Of a stretch of DNA of 32,617 bases, positions 1 through 10,612 are shown in pieces. Below the pieces are notes generated by a model. The model saw nothing but the letters and a program-made list of their open reading frames with translations. It ran no database searches and was not told where the DNA came from. Origin of the DNA: Phlegmacium glaucopus. Taxonomy: Eukaryota > Basidiomycota > Agaricomycetes > Agaricales > Cortinariaceae. Within the stretch, counting starts at the first letter, position 1. Every line of letters begins with the position of its first letter. The stretch spans positions 1 through 32,617 of the forward strand of contig MU130126.1 of NCBI GenBank assembly GCA_015039465.1, read 5' to 3'. Both the position numbers and the translations under genes were made by a program.

Positions 1-1
1 C

Positions 2-184
2 AAGGCAGAGCAGCTACAGGTTCAAGTCATGGACATGAGAAAGAAGCTGCTTGGTCCAGAACACCCAGACACTCTCACAAGCATGGAAAATCTAGCAACC
101 ACATACTGGAATCAGAGTAGGTGGACTGAGGCAGAGCAGCTACAGGTTCAAGTCAAGGACATAAGGAAGAAACTGCTTTCTTAG
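2..184 (+). CDS. C-terminal end of a TPR (kinesin-light-chain-like) repeat protein, 5' truncated by window edge
   Basis: The frame opening at base 2 reads through 60 codons to a TAG at 182-184. It holds one complete and one partial 42-residue tetratricopeptide repeat with the signature GPEHPDTLTSMENLATTYWN followed by WTEAEQLQVQV. The same stretch recurs at DNA level 126 bp apart (bases 4-31 and 130-157), which is exactly one TPR unit. In fungi such repeats usually form the C-terminal part of NB-ARC/NACHT-TPR or stand-alone TPR proteins that act as protein-interaction scaffolds; which type this is cannot be seen because the N-terminus lies outside the window. The stop falls in the middle of a repeat, so the protein may be truncated or continue through an unseen splice. 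The family call is firm; whether the gene is intact is unknown. Confidence 0.72.
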   Translation, partial: KAEQLQVQVMDMRKKLLGPEHPDTLTSMENLATTYWNQSRWTEAEQLQVQVKDIRKKLLS

Positions 185-1005
185 GAAACAATTTAAGTCT
201 AGGGGAAGAATATGAATGTGATATAGTAATCAGTCCAATTCAAATATTAAGGTAGTTACAAATACGTAGAAGTCCAAACCAGATAAATATGTGATACCTG
301 GAGGATGAATGTGTATAAATAAAGATAAGGGATTCTAAATGTGTACACTAAGATGACAATTAAGTGATATACCTCACAACAAAGTATTTCCTCCTCTCTG
401 AAAATTTGTTGTCCTAATGAGTTCATTATGACCTATGACCTTTACCATATGTAAGTCATCATACTCTAACATGTTATCCAGTACACCATACCAGGTAGGG
501 ACACTACAGTGTGTTGTATGGTACAGTTCCTAGAACAGACACACTGCGCTGTATGGTATGGATTCCCAAAATCCCTTGAATGCAGAAATACCTCCTACTA
601 TATATGGAACTGCACACTGTGTTGTACCATATTGATTAACAGAATGGTTCATAAGGCCTGCTGTGCCTCCAAGTGCTAGTTCTGATGCCCCAGTCTTGCT
701 AGTTGTTGTGGGCTCTGTACACTTGTAGATGCTGGCAGGGCTGGTATTTATTGGTTAATGGAACAATTTGCATCAGCATCATGGAAATAAAGGCTGAATA
801 GGTTGCTGAGAGTTTGGCTGGCCATATGTGTGACCCTGGAAACCAGCAGTGGCAATAGATAATTTTTGAAATACCAGAAATGGTATATTCAGGATATAAA
901 ATGGAATTTTTATTTGTATTTGAAGAGGAAAGTATGCCAGCATTGTGTAAGTAATGCTATACATTGCTGACATCAGCAAATCCTGTGAATTGCTGAAGAA
1001 CTGGT
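185..1005. other. Non-coding, no gene seen; degenerate ACTGTGTTGTA-type repeats
   Basis: I see no plausible gene. Between about 495 and 640 the motif ACTGTG(C/T)TGTA followed by TGGTA or CCATA recurs three times, twice followed by TGG. These words resemble the interior of the MITE-like repeat at 3672-3780 (CACTGTACCGTATGG), so this stretch may hold decayed relatives of that element. The rest is A/T-rich unique-looking sequence. Confidence 0.4.
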
Positions 1006-1009
1006 AGAT

Positions 1010-1995
1010 CTGGTTAGTGTTTTGAGGTCTGGTCCAGTCTGGTCTTTTGACCTCAGGGTCATGGACTGGGACCAGGACTGGTCCACTTTGGTCCTAGGAC
1101 CATAAAAGACCAGACTGGACTGCTTCAGACTGGTCTAAACCAGTCTTTTCTGGTCCTAGGACCGCTCTTTGTACAAATATATTTTTCATATCAAAACCGG
1201 TTGTTCAGTTAGATATTAGCTTCTGAACGAGCCCAAGAATGTTAAATTTCATTAAGACTTGGACTTTCTACAATAATATTAGTAAAATGTCCAATTTTAG
1301 CAAATATTTTAGACTATTTTACAGTTTTATTTATTTATCAGCCAGTTTTTATCCTAATTTTATGATCCTGGGCTTGCTGGAAAGGAAAAATTAGGGCTAT
1401 TGTTCTGCCACTTAAAACTGGTTTCAACCAGTTCAGACTGGTCCATTGAGACTGGTCTTTTTCTGGTCTTTTATTTTCAATATCCAAAGACCAGGACCGC
1501 TGGTCCAGTCTTTTTCTGGTCAAGTCTGGTCCAGTTGCTGTCTTTTTCCAGTCTTGCAACCAGATCTTGGAACACTAGATCTGGTACCTATTGCTAGATG
1601 TCAGTAGTAGATTGGTAGACTGTAGGACAATTGTAGAGGACTGGTAGACTGTCAGGGATACTATGTATGCACATTTACACTAGCCATGACATATTTAGAC
1701 CCCCAGTATGATCACTAAGCTTTGACACCTATAAGTAGAGATATTTTGCCAAAATTTATGGGGCTGGTAAATCCTGGGTAAATCAACATGGGACCCTGAG
1801 GAGGGAGGAATATGCAAGAAATTGATGGGATTTGTGTTGGAAATGATGAGGGAGCTTGGCAAGGCCTGGGTAGTATTTTGAAGTCTGCTCCAGTCCAGGT
1901 TTTTTGCATTTTTGGCCAGGACTGGGACTGCAACTGGTCCACTAAGCTTCTAAAAGGTCAAAAGACTGGACTGGACCAATTGGGACCGGTCCACA
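1010..1995. repeat. Three clusters of CTGGTCC / GGACCAG motifs
   Basis: The words CTGGTCC, GACTGG and their reverse complements occur dozens of times in three clusters, about 1010-1165, 1420-1575 and 1870-1995, separated by ordinary AT-rich DNA. Motifs occur in both orientations, so the clusters can fold into many short hairpins. Short open frames across them on both strands have no family resemblance and are taken as by-products of the repeats. No period is strict, so this is a degenerate motif array rather than a clean satellite. Confidence 0.5.
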
Positions 1996-2514
1996 TCAAT
2001 AAGATAATAATACAAGACAGTGGACTATTAATATAGAATGAATGAAGAGGAAAAGGATGAGGTTAGAAACAATAAATTCTGTGTTGAATGTACTGGGTGT
2101 GTCTGAGAACTTGGCGGGTCGCATAACTGATGGCCCAGAGATCGGAAATTCAATTTGAAATCAATCTGTTCAGATCAAAATTTTAGGGCAATCAGAAATT
2201 CTGGGAATCCCCGTTTCGGGCAAGCCATGTCAAGTCCTGAGCATTTGGATAAGCAGATGGCAGCGTGTAGAAGCCGGAAACCAATCTAGCCATACCAACC
2301 AGAGCCAGAGCTCACAACTAGCAGATTGGTGGATAAGCACACTGCTGATCTGATAAACCCACCAGAGATATGGCTCTGGCAGTCTCCCACACCCATGTTT
2401 TTGACAAAGATGAACACTTGTGTAGATGCATATTGTGAGAGTTGAAATAATACATGCAAATTTGAGAAATGTGATAAGAGCAGTAATGAAAAGGCATCAG
2501 GAAAGCGAGTACAG
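1996..2514. other. Intergenic, no gene seen
   Basis: This is the stretch downstream of the tyrosine-recombinase remnant. It contains no recognisable coding frame, repeat array or RNA gene. The sequence around 2100-2290 is somewhat more GC-rich than its surroundings but without features I can name. Confidence 0.4.
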
Positions 2515-3660
2515 CTATAATTCAAAGGCATGATCAGAGGAAGCAATTAAACTTGAAGGAATATGATTATTAATACAAAATTGTTTGAAAATCTTAGCCA
2601 GCTCATCAACATGGGACCTCTGGGAAGCCCTTGAGGTGCTCATAGGCAAGATCTCCTCCATCCATCTCCAATACAGAAGAAAAGCGAGGGAAGTCCATCC
2701 TCCAGTAGCTGCAACAATCTCAGGCGGTACTCCAGCGAGAATCCACAGTGCCACCAATGCGAAAGCTATGGCTGAGAACATGTGCGAGACAAGCTCCAGT
2801 CCATGCACTAGTACAGAAACCCATGAACCTGTGCTTGGTCATGTGTTCCCATCATCCATTTGTAGTCACATATGCAAACAGTGAGGCACCGCCAGGGACA
2901 TCCTTGTTGATATTCAAATAGTTCTGTAGAGCATCACAAGGGCAGAGCTGGTCGTCATGGGCAGTGACAATTATGTGGGCTTCTTCTTCATGGGTGGTTT
3001 TAGTCCAAGGAATATGGAACAAGGCCAAACGTGAATTGTCTTGCAAAGTCTTAAAAGTAACACTATAGGTAGTTATCAGTAGCCATTGAATAAGAAGATG
3101 AAAAGAATGTACTCCGCAGAGCAAAGGACATGGCATTTGGAGTCAAATGAGGAGATAGACGAGACTGTGGTCCCGCCCAGATGACGGCAGCCAAAGAAGG
3201 TGACCATAGCGATGGCCCAGACCGCAGCGTGGAAAGGGGTAGAGATGATGATAGCATTCCGTAGAGCCAATAGGTGCTTGATGGAGACTGGAGCACAGAG
3301 AGCATGCTTGGGGCATGAGCCCTCTTTATTTGCAGATGTACAAGCCATCTGTAACCCATTTGTTGTCACCAAACCATGGAGCATGATTGGCAAGATGCCA
3401 TGCACGGATGCCAGATAACCAGGATCTGATGGTTCTCCAAGAAACAGAGCCCTTATATTCACCAATGAAAGTGCACAGCAGGGCATAAGAAGCAGGCATT
3501 TGGGAATCAGAGATCTCCCACTTGTCACAAAATTGGTTACACCAGAGGATTACCAGATGCATAGGTTGATCTTGTAGATGGAGCAAGAGCACTGGTGATT
3601 GACATCTTCACGGATTCAACCAAGGCAACCGGCAGATCAGCCAGGAGAGCATTGTCATGC
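2515..3660 (-). pseudogene. Tyrosine-recombinase-like (DIRS/Crypton-type, phage-integrase fold) gene, decayed
   Basis: Read on the minus strand, overlapping frames spell a basidiomycete tyrosine recombinase in collinear order. From the N-terminus: an SAM-like region (ALLADLPVALVESVK, STYASG, NQFCDKWEIS), the core GTIRSWLSG-like helix (TIRSWLSGIRAWH), FHAAVWAIAMVTFFGCR, then IPWTKTTHEEEA, the HSFRIGG box with the catalytic Arg, the GGW box, and FLLYWRWMEE with the likely nucleophilic Tyr. A 50-bp intron at 3063-3112 (GTACAT...TATAG) joins two frames cleanly. The gene is broken by frameshifts near 3555, 3345 and 2755 and by an in-frame TGA near 2850. The usual role is DNA strand cleavage and rejoining in retro- or DNA transposition. 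No partner reverse transcriptase lies beside it, although an RT RNase H fragment lies near 31.4 kb. No start codon is assignable. Confidence 0.75.
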
Positions 3661-3671
3661 AGGTAGGGAAG

Positions 3672-3780
3672 TTACATTGTATTGAATCATACGGTGCAAT
3701 GAAGGCATACACTGTACCGTATGGTTTGGCTTCGCTGGCCCCAAGCGAACATTACCTAAATAGGGACTGCTACAATGTAG
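3672..3780. mobile_element. MITE-like 109-bp repeat with short terminal inverted repeats
   Basis: The segment begins TTACATTGTA and ends TACAATGTAG, giving 9-bp perfect terminal inverted repeats (TACATTGTA / TACAATGTA). It contains a nested inverted repeat CATACGGT...ACCGTATG. A second copy of about the same length with the same ends is present at 32355-32462, but only as the unreversed complement. It has no coding capacity. The size, inverted ends and copy in an unrelated context fit a miniature inverted-repeat element. A target-site duplication could not be established. Confidence 0.6.
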
Positions 3781-4500
3781 CATTGATGTACCAGCGGTGG
3801 GGACAGACTGCAAGTAGTACGTAGTTCATGGGGTTGATGTAGTTCTCTTCAATAGGTGACAGTGAGGTTTTATGAGGTGCGAAGGTTCGCTTTAAAGTGC
3901 GAGATAAAGCGCAGAAAAAGCGAAGTGTGCAGGATGATTTTTAAGGAGTGCAAGGGTAGCTTAGTACGACATTCCAAAGGTGGGATCAAAAGTGTGGTAA
4001 TTTGTCCGTTCTCCTCCCTTTTTATTACCTTACTTGCTACTGCTAATAACATAGTAACTAGCAATAGCTAAGTGCGGAAAGGTGAAACAAGAATGTAAAA
4101 TGTGGGTTAAAGCGGAGTCACATGGATCCGGTAAATTGGTAATGAAACATAGGAGATAAGAGCCAAATAGAGGGGACAAGATAAAAATAAAGGTGATGAG
4201 TAATACAGTCACCTGAGTGATTGTTTGAGTCGTGTTTAATGATTGCTAGAACAGCTGGCAACTGCAAATGATAATGTGAATGTTGGTGATGACTGCAAGC
4301 GTCTGCAATGATCTGCAAGTGTTCTGTGATGAGCTGCGAGTATGTGTGAGTATGTGCGATGACCTGTGATGATCTGCAATGATCTGCAATGACCTGCGAT
4401 GATCTGCAAGTATCCGCAACGATATGTGAACATCCGCGAGTATACTGCAAAGGTTGTGAAACCACAAAAATGGTGCGTTTACATCCCTAGACGTCTCCTG
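3781..4500. repeat. Non-coding stretch with a 10-bp GATCTGCAAT minisatellite (about 4295-4455)
   Basis: No gene is seen. From about 4295 to 4455 the unit GATCTGCAAT and variants (GACCTGCGAT, GAGCTGCGAG) repeat with a period near 10 bp. On the minus strand this reads as runs of CATCGCAG/CATTGCAG, which resembles in style the CGCC/CGTC arrays inside the LTRs at 13765-14815. The whole stretch, with words such as CGCTTT and CGCACTT on the minus strand, could therefore be a decayed solo LTR of a related retroelement. That is only an inference from style; no LTR ends or target-site duplication were confirmed. Confidence 0.4.
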
Positions 4501-4525
4501 GGTCCTATCAGCGTATACTACCTGC

Positions 4526-6426
4526 CTAGCGAATTTGCCAGGCCGCTACCAGCACTCCATCGGCATGTGGCTGGGTGAAATGCGGCCTCCATTCGGCCTC
4601 AGGCATTAGTCGGACATCACACAAGGGCCCTATAAAGAGGTCAACAGGGGCAGGTGCCTCGGCCAACACAGACTGAGAGTATCTGCTTTGGTGGGCAGGC
4701 ATTTGCGGTTCGTGTAGGCCCTGTAGCTGTCTATCAGCAGCCATATAGCAGAACACAATGAAGAGACATCGGCACTTGGGTGCATCGGATTCTCATCAGT
4801 GAGGAGATCCAGGGCCTCCGCTGTCGGCCATTGAAATTGCAGAGCCAGATATCGGCCTCATAGGCCTGTGTAACCTCAATTCCGGCCTATAACAACCCAA
4901 ACATTTTGTGATTGGCCGACACTCAGATCTGACCCCACAGGTGTATCGGCATAAGATATCTGCCTCATGCCTGGTTTCGGCCAAGCACAGGAGGAGACGG
5001 GCAATCAATCGGGATAACACACTGGACCAATGAGCCACCTGTAGGGCTCGGCATCGGCCCTTGAGCGGACATGTAATGTGAGTGGCCCAATTATACAACA
5101 GTACCGATGCTAACGGGCCACATAATACTGAGGTATGCTCATTCAAATAGTGGCCATCAGGCTTGGTAATGGATGGATTACTACGCACCGGCATTGTACC
5201 GGCACACTTAGCCCTGTATTAAATGAAGGCAGAGGGCATTATATTACAACGATTGAGGATGTGAAAAAATACTTTAAAGGTTGACATCAGCAGACTGGAT
5301 AAGGTATGCCGCTGCCATGCAGTACTCGGCATTGGGCAATGGATCACTTCGGCCTTGGTAACAGTCGTTTATATATAAGCAGCTATGGGAACATTTCAAG
5401 TGCCTTCTCCGCCATTCCTATCCTGACCTGCAAGCTCCGATACCCTTGTATCAAAAGTCCAAAGGGCATTCTCGACCCGTATCTTCAAATTAGAAAATGC
5501 CTTGAATGTGTCCTGTTTGACTGTGAGCTTCTCTAATTCGGCCATATAGAGCCGGTGGCTAGCGTCCTTGTAGGATATACCAAGCCTCTCTTGGAGTGAT
5601 CAAATTTCAGCATGGAGGCTGAGGCATTCACAGTCTGTCAGAGTCTATATAAGATGAGCCAGTTGCAGACAATGCCAGCTAGGCATTCACTTATGGGATC
5701 ATGAGGTAACATCACCTTATCTTCTCCCATCAAGAAATAAGGAATATCGCGAATATTTCTGGACTGTGGATGCTTGTCAATAGTGTCTTCAAGTACCTTG
5801 AGGTATTGGCCAAGCAAAACAGACGGTGATCGGCACATACCAATGTCGACCCAGGCCAACATTAGCATGGCAACGTCAGGACATACCACTCCCGGCACAG
5901 GCCACGTTCGGCACAGGCCACGTTCGGCATTCATAACATGAGCGGCACAGGCTAACATCGGCACATGTCATTATCAGCATTCCAATAACCACTCAGCACA
6001 GGCCACGTTCGGCATTCATAACATGATCGGCACATGCCAATGTCGGCATAGGGCAACATCGGCACATGCCATTATCAGCATTCCAATACCGAAAGGATCG
6101 GCATATAGCAGTGTCGGCACAGGGCAACATCAGCACAGGCGCTTATCGGCATGCCAATAACCACTCTCGGCACAGGCCACTCTCGGCATTGACGAATGTC
6201 GCCAATAGCATGAATAAAAATGGCTACGTACCCCACCCTTTGCAGATACCAAATTGAGATCTAACTTCTTCTGATAGGCCTCAAAGGCCTGATGTGTAGC
6301 CGGTATCATGAACCGGGGCACAATGTACTGTTCACCATTATTACCAATGACCAAAGCGTAGCCGTCAGGAATAACGTGGATGTCTGAGTGCTGTGATCTA
6401 ATGTCGCTGGTGGATTGCACATCCAT
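4526..6426 (-). pseudogene. Gene A: element-associated hypothetical protein, decayed, multi-exon
   Basis: The start is taken at the ATG at 6426-6424. Exon 1 (6426-6232) encodes about 65 residues including VIPDGYALVIG, NGEQYIVPRF and ATHQAFEAYQKK, ending at a GTACGT donor. A later exon (about 5644-5428, after a TATAG acceptor) encodes ERLGISYKDASHRLYMAELEK, cut by an in-frame TGA at 5602-5600. I recognise both blocks as a recurrent family of basidiomycete hypothetical proteins of unknown function. Further minus-strand frames at 5194-4796 (RALQVAHWSSVLSR) and 4756-4526 (ending AWQIR, stop at 4526) may be 3' exons. The intron between exon 1 and the SYKDASHRLYM exon would be 587 bp, ten times the local norm, because of a GCCGA repeat array. 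Transcription diverges from gene B. I infer an accessory gene of a KDZ-like element; no biochemical role can be assigned. Confidence 0.55.
5880..6231. repeat. Imperfect GCCGA/TCGGC tandem array inside the gene A intron
   Basis: Units of about 16-20 bp of the form TCGGCACATGCCAATG / TCGGCATTCATAACATG recur about fifteen times with changing spacers (CACAGGCCACGT, ACATGCCATTATCAGC). Each carries CGGCA or CGGCAC. The array is bounded by a GTACGT splice donor at 6231 and lies upstream of the TATAG acceptor at 5645, so it looks like an expansion inside an intron. The same CGGCAT words are scattered through the introns and intergenic parts of the other element genes in this window. Confidence 0.6.
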
Positions 6427-6653
6427 GATTGCAGAATGTGCCCACTGTAGGCTAAGTTTGACAGATTTGAGATATGGATAAGAGATACTGTTAACTGTTT
6501 GCTTGTGTTTGTGTAACCACATGACTACCCATGTGTTTGTTTACATTCGGTAACCCGAAAATTTTTCTTGTGTCCTATCGGTGAATACCACTCACTCCTT
6601 ACCACTGCCTAACACTGTTCTTCATACATATCCAATCCCATCATCGCTCCCAA
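6427..6653. promoter_or_regulatory. Divergent intergenic region between genes A and B
   Basis: These 227 bp separate the start codons of gene A (minus) and gene B (plus) and must contain both promoters if the genes were ever expressed. A block at about 6555-6600 (CCTATCGGTGAATACCAC) resembles 4500-4522 (CCTATCAGCGTATACTAC), so a short sequence is shared between this promoter and the outer end of the gene A module. No clear TATA box is visible. Confidence 0.4.
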
Positions 6654-9190
6654 ATGTCTGACATTACAGCCCTCAAAGTATCCCAGAAGATTCACGATGT
6701 TGACACTGCAATCCGACAAGGCCTACAGTTGGGGAACATTGCCGATGTCATGCAACAAAAACGGTCTGACTTGGTGAATGATATTATATTTTCCGGGCAG
6801 AACAGAATCTACTAACCAAATTATCAGCGCTGGTTGTTTAAAACCCGAAAATCTGATATTCCTACCGATGTTGCGGATGCGTACTCGGCCAGAATGTTCC
6901 TCTGGAACTTCTGTGTTGCATGGACGAAGGTGGGCTCCAAGGCCGACGCCACTTTTATCACAGACCAGCGGAACGCACTGCAAATTTTTGACCAATCTTC
7001 ACACAGACCATCCAGATCTGAGGCTCAGTTGGCCTACACACAAGGGAAGGTTTCGGCACAACCTGTCTCCGCTGGTACTGTTCAGCCAACACCGCAGGGG
7101 TCAACAGTCCCGTCGGCCCTCCGGCCAGCCGAACCGGCGCCCAAAGCATCAACCTCGACTGCCGTTATTCAAGTCAAACGCTGATTGCCACCAGTGGAGG
7201 AGGAAGATGAGGATATGGAGGACGACCAAGATGAAGAAGTGGAGGGTGATGTGAGGCCTCGGCCCAGCCCAATGCGACGAGCCCGGGATAATGACCGGGT
7301 CTCCAAGATATCGGCTCCGATACACCAGGCAGAGGGGCAGGATATTGATGACGATGATGTAGACGATGTGCAGCCCAGTAAGAAACAGCACAGGGCCTGG
7401 CCGAAGCCAACTCGAGGGAATCGGCAGATGGTCCCACCGTGCGACCGTTGCGTAGGAAAAAATATTAGCTGCTGGGTACAGGCTCAGGGACCAAAGGTGC
7501 GGTCGCCGAAGGCATGTTATGAATGTGGACGACAGAAGTTGGGGTGTCATCAGAGTAGGACAGGAACATCGGCCCCAGCCTCGGCCTCACGAAAGAAGGC
7601 ATCGAAGGCACAGGCCAAGGAGGTCACAGCGAAGGCTCCCACATGGGACTCAGCAAGTGATAGTGAATCAGATGTCCGAAGGCCGGGGGGCGGTAAAAAG
7701 GAAGGCAAGAAGGCAAGTAAAGGCAAGGCTCAAAACTCCAACTGGGCGAGTGAGGAGCAATCGGATGTCTGATTACCAAGGCCGATCACAGGGACAAAGG
7801 CAGTCAAAGGCAAACCTCGGGCCATGGCCGCAATCAGTGACAATGACTCCGAGGGCCGATCATCAGAGCCGAGGCCGATGATCACCAGCCATCTTCGTCG
7901 GCCTATTGGTTCTTCCTCACCCCCTCGCTTCTCTACAATTGAAAAAGGAAAATGGAAAGGTAAGTGTTTCCATACAGTGACGTTAACCTTTTACTGAACC
8001 TGTTCACAGCGAGTGATGATGGCCCTGACGATTCCCTGGCCAAGCAAGTAGGAGACTTGGAGGAAAGGATGGATTGGGTGATGGCATCACTGCCTGATTG
8101 TCTCGTCGGCCAGATTGACCTTGAAGCTCGTGTGGAGCGTATTGAGCAGCAGTTGGCCTGAATGTCTCGGCTCCAGGCTACACTGGGGGAAATTGATGTA
8201 AGAATCAAGAGGTTCGAGGATCTCTTGGAATCCGAGAACAATGAGGAAGAATCGGAAAAGGAGGTAGGTGGGGAACATGATGTCATGGGATCGGCCATGG
8301 CCACTGAGCCAGACGTGGCCATTATACCAGCCGAACAAGAACCATCACCCAGCCTCATATCGCCCAGCCTGACATCGGCCATCCCCACACGGGCCATCGC
8401 CTCATCAGCCATCCCCATGTCGGCCATCCCCATGTCGGCCATCCCCTCATCGGCCATCACACCATCAGCCACCACACCATCGGCCACTGAATCCATCCAC
8501 TCGTCAGCCATCCCCATGTCGGCCAACACAATATCAGCCACTGAATCCACCACTGTGGATCCAGCATCAAGCACCCCGGAACAGGGTTCGGCCATGCAGG
8601 CAATATCAGCAACTGACGCCGTGGATCCCATATTGCCCGAAGGATCGGCCACATCGACCACAGAGGACAAAACCTTGGCCATGCAGCACACCCAGGCTGT
8701 AGTTATGGATTCAGTCTTAGCTGAACAATCGCCGGCTGACGTCCACTCGGCTACACAGGATGCGTTGTCGTCGGCCATCTCAGCCATCGAGAATCCCACA
8801 CCAGGCATCAATTTAATCCCCCCAACACCCCAGACGTCTCAAGAGGAAGCCCAGTATGCAACCACTTCACTAGTCACAACGAGTGCTAGCCAGGAGGTCG
8901 TTCTGCTGCCAATGCCGATGTCTTCAACGAGGCCGGTTGCCAGTGACTCGGCCCTCCCACCACCACCCCCAATCTTAACTCCAGTGCCATCCGGTGGGCT
9001 ATTGACCATTCCCATGTCGCCTGGAACATCCCGGGGAACATCTCCTGTCTCTGCCAGTGCACTGCGCCGATCGCCACGCCTCATGAGCCCGGTGCCCAGT
9101 CGAAGTCCCGAGCCGAACCCCCGCAAACGCATAGCCGAGGATGATTCACCCAATGAAGGCAGTATGCCGAAGCGCCCCCATGAGGTATAA
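6654..9190 (+). pseudogene. Gene B: Zn2Cys6-like cluster protein with Ser-Ala-rich tail, three in-frame TGA codons
   Basis: Proposed exons are 6654-6773, 6828-7959 and 8010-9190. Intron 1 (54 bp) has a perfect TACTAAC branch site, and intron 2 (50 bp) is GTAAGT...TTCACAG; both keep frame. The roughly 810-codon product starts MSDITALKVSQKIHD and has an RWLFKTRKSD segment and acidic stretches. It has a cluster at about 7440-7555 of the form CX2CX6CX14CX2CX6C (CDRCVGKNISC ... CYECGRQKLGC), matching the fungal binuclear zinc cluster apart from a slightly long linker. Basic/acidic low-complexity sequence follows, then coiled-coil heptads (DLEERMDWV, RVERIEQQL), and finally a tail of SAIPMSAIP-type repeats. 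Three TGA stops interrupt it (7182-7184, 7770-7772, 8159-8161), each explainable by CGA-to-TGA. It pairs divergently with gene A. DNA binding is inferred from the cluster only. Confidence 0.65.
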
Positions 9191-10612
9191 ATGTTAGGTT
9201 TTTCTGCCTTTTTCGATGACAACATATTTGGATGACATAATGTATCATATGTACATAATGAGTACATTAATACAACTATTTCTTGTTCCGTTTTGATGCC
9301 CTAAGCACTTTTGACTTTGCTTCAACTGGGGCCAACTGGTCCGCCGTCAGCCGGTGATGTAACTGCACAGGTGTTGTTGAGAAAAAGGTGTATTTTCAAG
9401 ATTATAAAATCTCTACTCAAAACAATCACTCAATCAATACTTTATACAATCTTAATAATGCAAGTTGGGTTTTCTAGAAAGTATAACCTTTCCAATATTT
9501 TGAATTCACTTCAACTAAACACACACAACAACAATAATAATTTGGATCAATTAAAGGATGATCAAACTTGTAAAGTGGTTTTGCAATTTATGGCTTGCAC
9601 CAACAATCAGCAGAAGAATTCCTAAGACTTCTCTGATTGATTTACAATTTGTGTACACAAAAGTCCAAGACTTTGTTACAACTTTAACATAATTGCATAC
9701 ACAAGAAGCCCTCTTGCTTCTGCTATGACTTTAAACACAACAACAACTTTTACAACAATTCAACAATTATTGCAACAAGTCAAACAACTCTGAGAAACTG
9801 ATTTATTTTCAAGTCCACTACTCAAAGACAAGTGTTCTTGCTCAATGTCTAAGACAGTGAGCTGTACTAGGTTGCAATTGAGGGGGGGAAAGAAAGAATC
9901 CAATTTTCTGACTATTTACAAACCCTGGGAGGTATTTTATACATTTGAGATATTTAAAAATAGATAATGTCCAAAAATAGATATACTGGTCCCTGGTACC
10001 CTTACTTTGGTTCTGGCACCATGTGCACTCATTGTTCCTGAAAATATAGGGGTTGTTCTATTTTTAGCCCCATGTTACTAATTTTAGGTAGTTTCCACCC
10101 CTCTTGATGGTAACTGTGCCTATTGTGCCTGGAAACAATCTTTATGATTGTTCAGCACTCCCCCTATCCTTAATCATCATGATTCCCACACAATCACATG
10201 GTTCCACTATCTTGGTTATTCTGCTTCCACTGTTGCTAGGGCACCAACTTCCCCTGAATATTTATTAATAATATTCTGTTGCTCCAAAATCACACCCCAT
10301 GACATTTGCTAACCCAATATTGTTTATTTAACTTTTCCTGTGCCAAGTCTATAAGGATATTCATGGATTTATTGGTTTTAATCCAGACATGCAATTTGTA
10401 GTGTAACAAATGATAGTCTATTGACCACACTTATTAACTATATGCATTTAAGTCACACAGTAATAGGTCTAATCAGCAGTTGTAGGGTAAACAACTCTGA
10501 TTCCCTTGTCTATTATCAGTTGTATTAGCCAGTTATTGGTGCATTAATTAATATTTATGCTGAAATAATAGATAAAATTGCAAAAACCATGCTTATGCAG
10601 ATTTAAATCATA
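9191..10612. repeat. AT-rich non-coding block, LTR-like, related to 29.8-31.0 kb
   Basis: No gene is seen. From about 9370 the sequence is strongly AT-rich and shares short collinear words with the block starting near 29760: GCAAGTTGGG, GAAAGTATAACC, GGAAAGAAAGAAT and TTTTGACTTTGC/TTTTGACCC. The shared order suggests two diverged copies of one non-coding repeat, most simply LTRs or solo LTRs of a Copia-like element. The composition break at both sides (GCCGAT-rich element genes before 9190 and after 10613) fits an insertion between the gene A/B and gene C/KDZ modules. Ends and target duplications were not identified. Confidence 0.4.

Noticed and set aside
7933..8811. 292-codon minus-strand frame rich in MADMGMADE repeats
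   Set aside because: It is antisense to the Ser-Ala repeats of gene B, crosses the gene B intron, and shows no coding features of its own.
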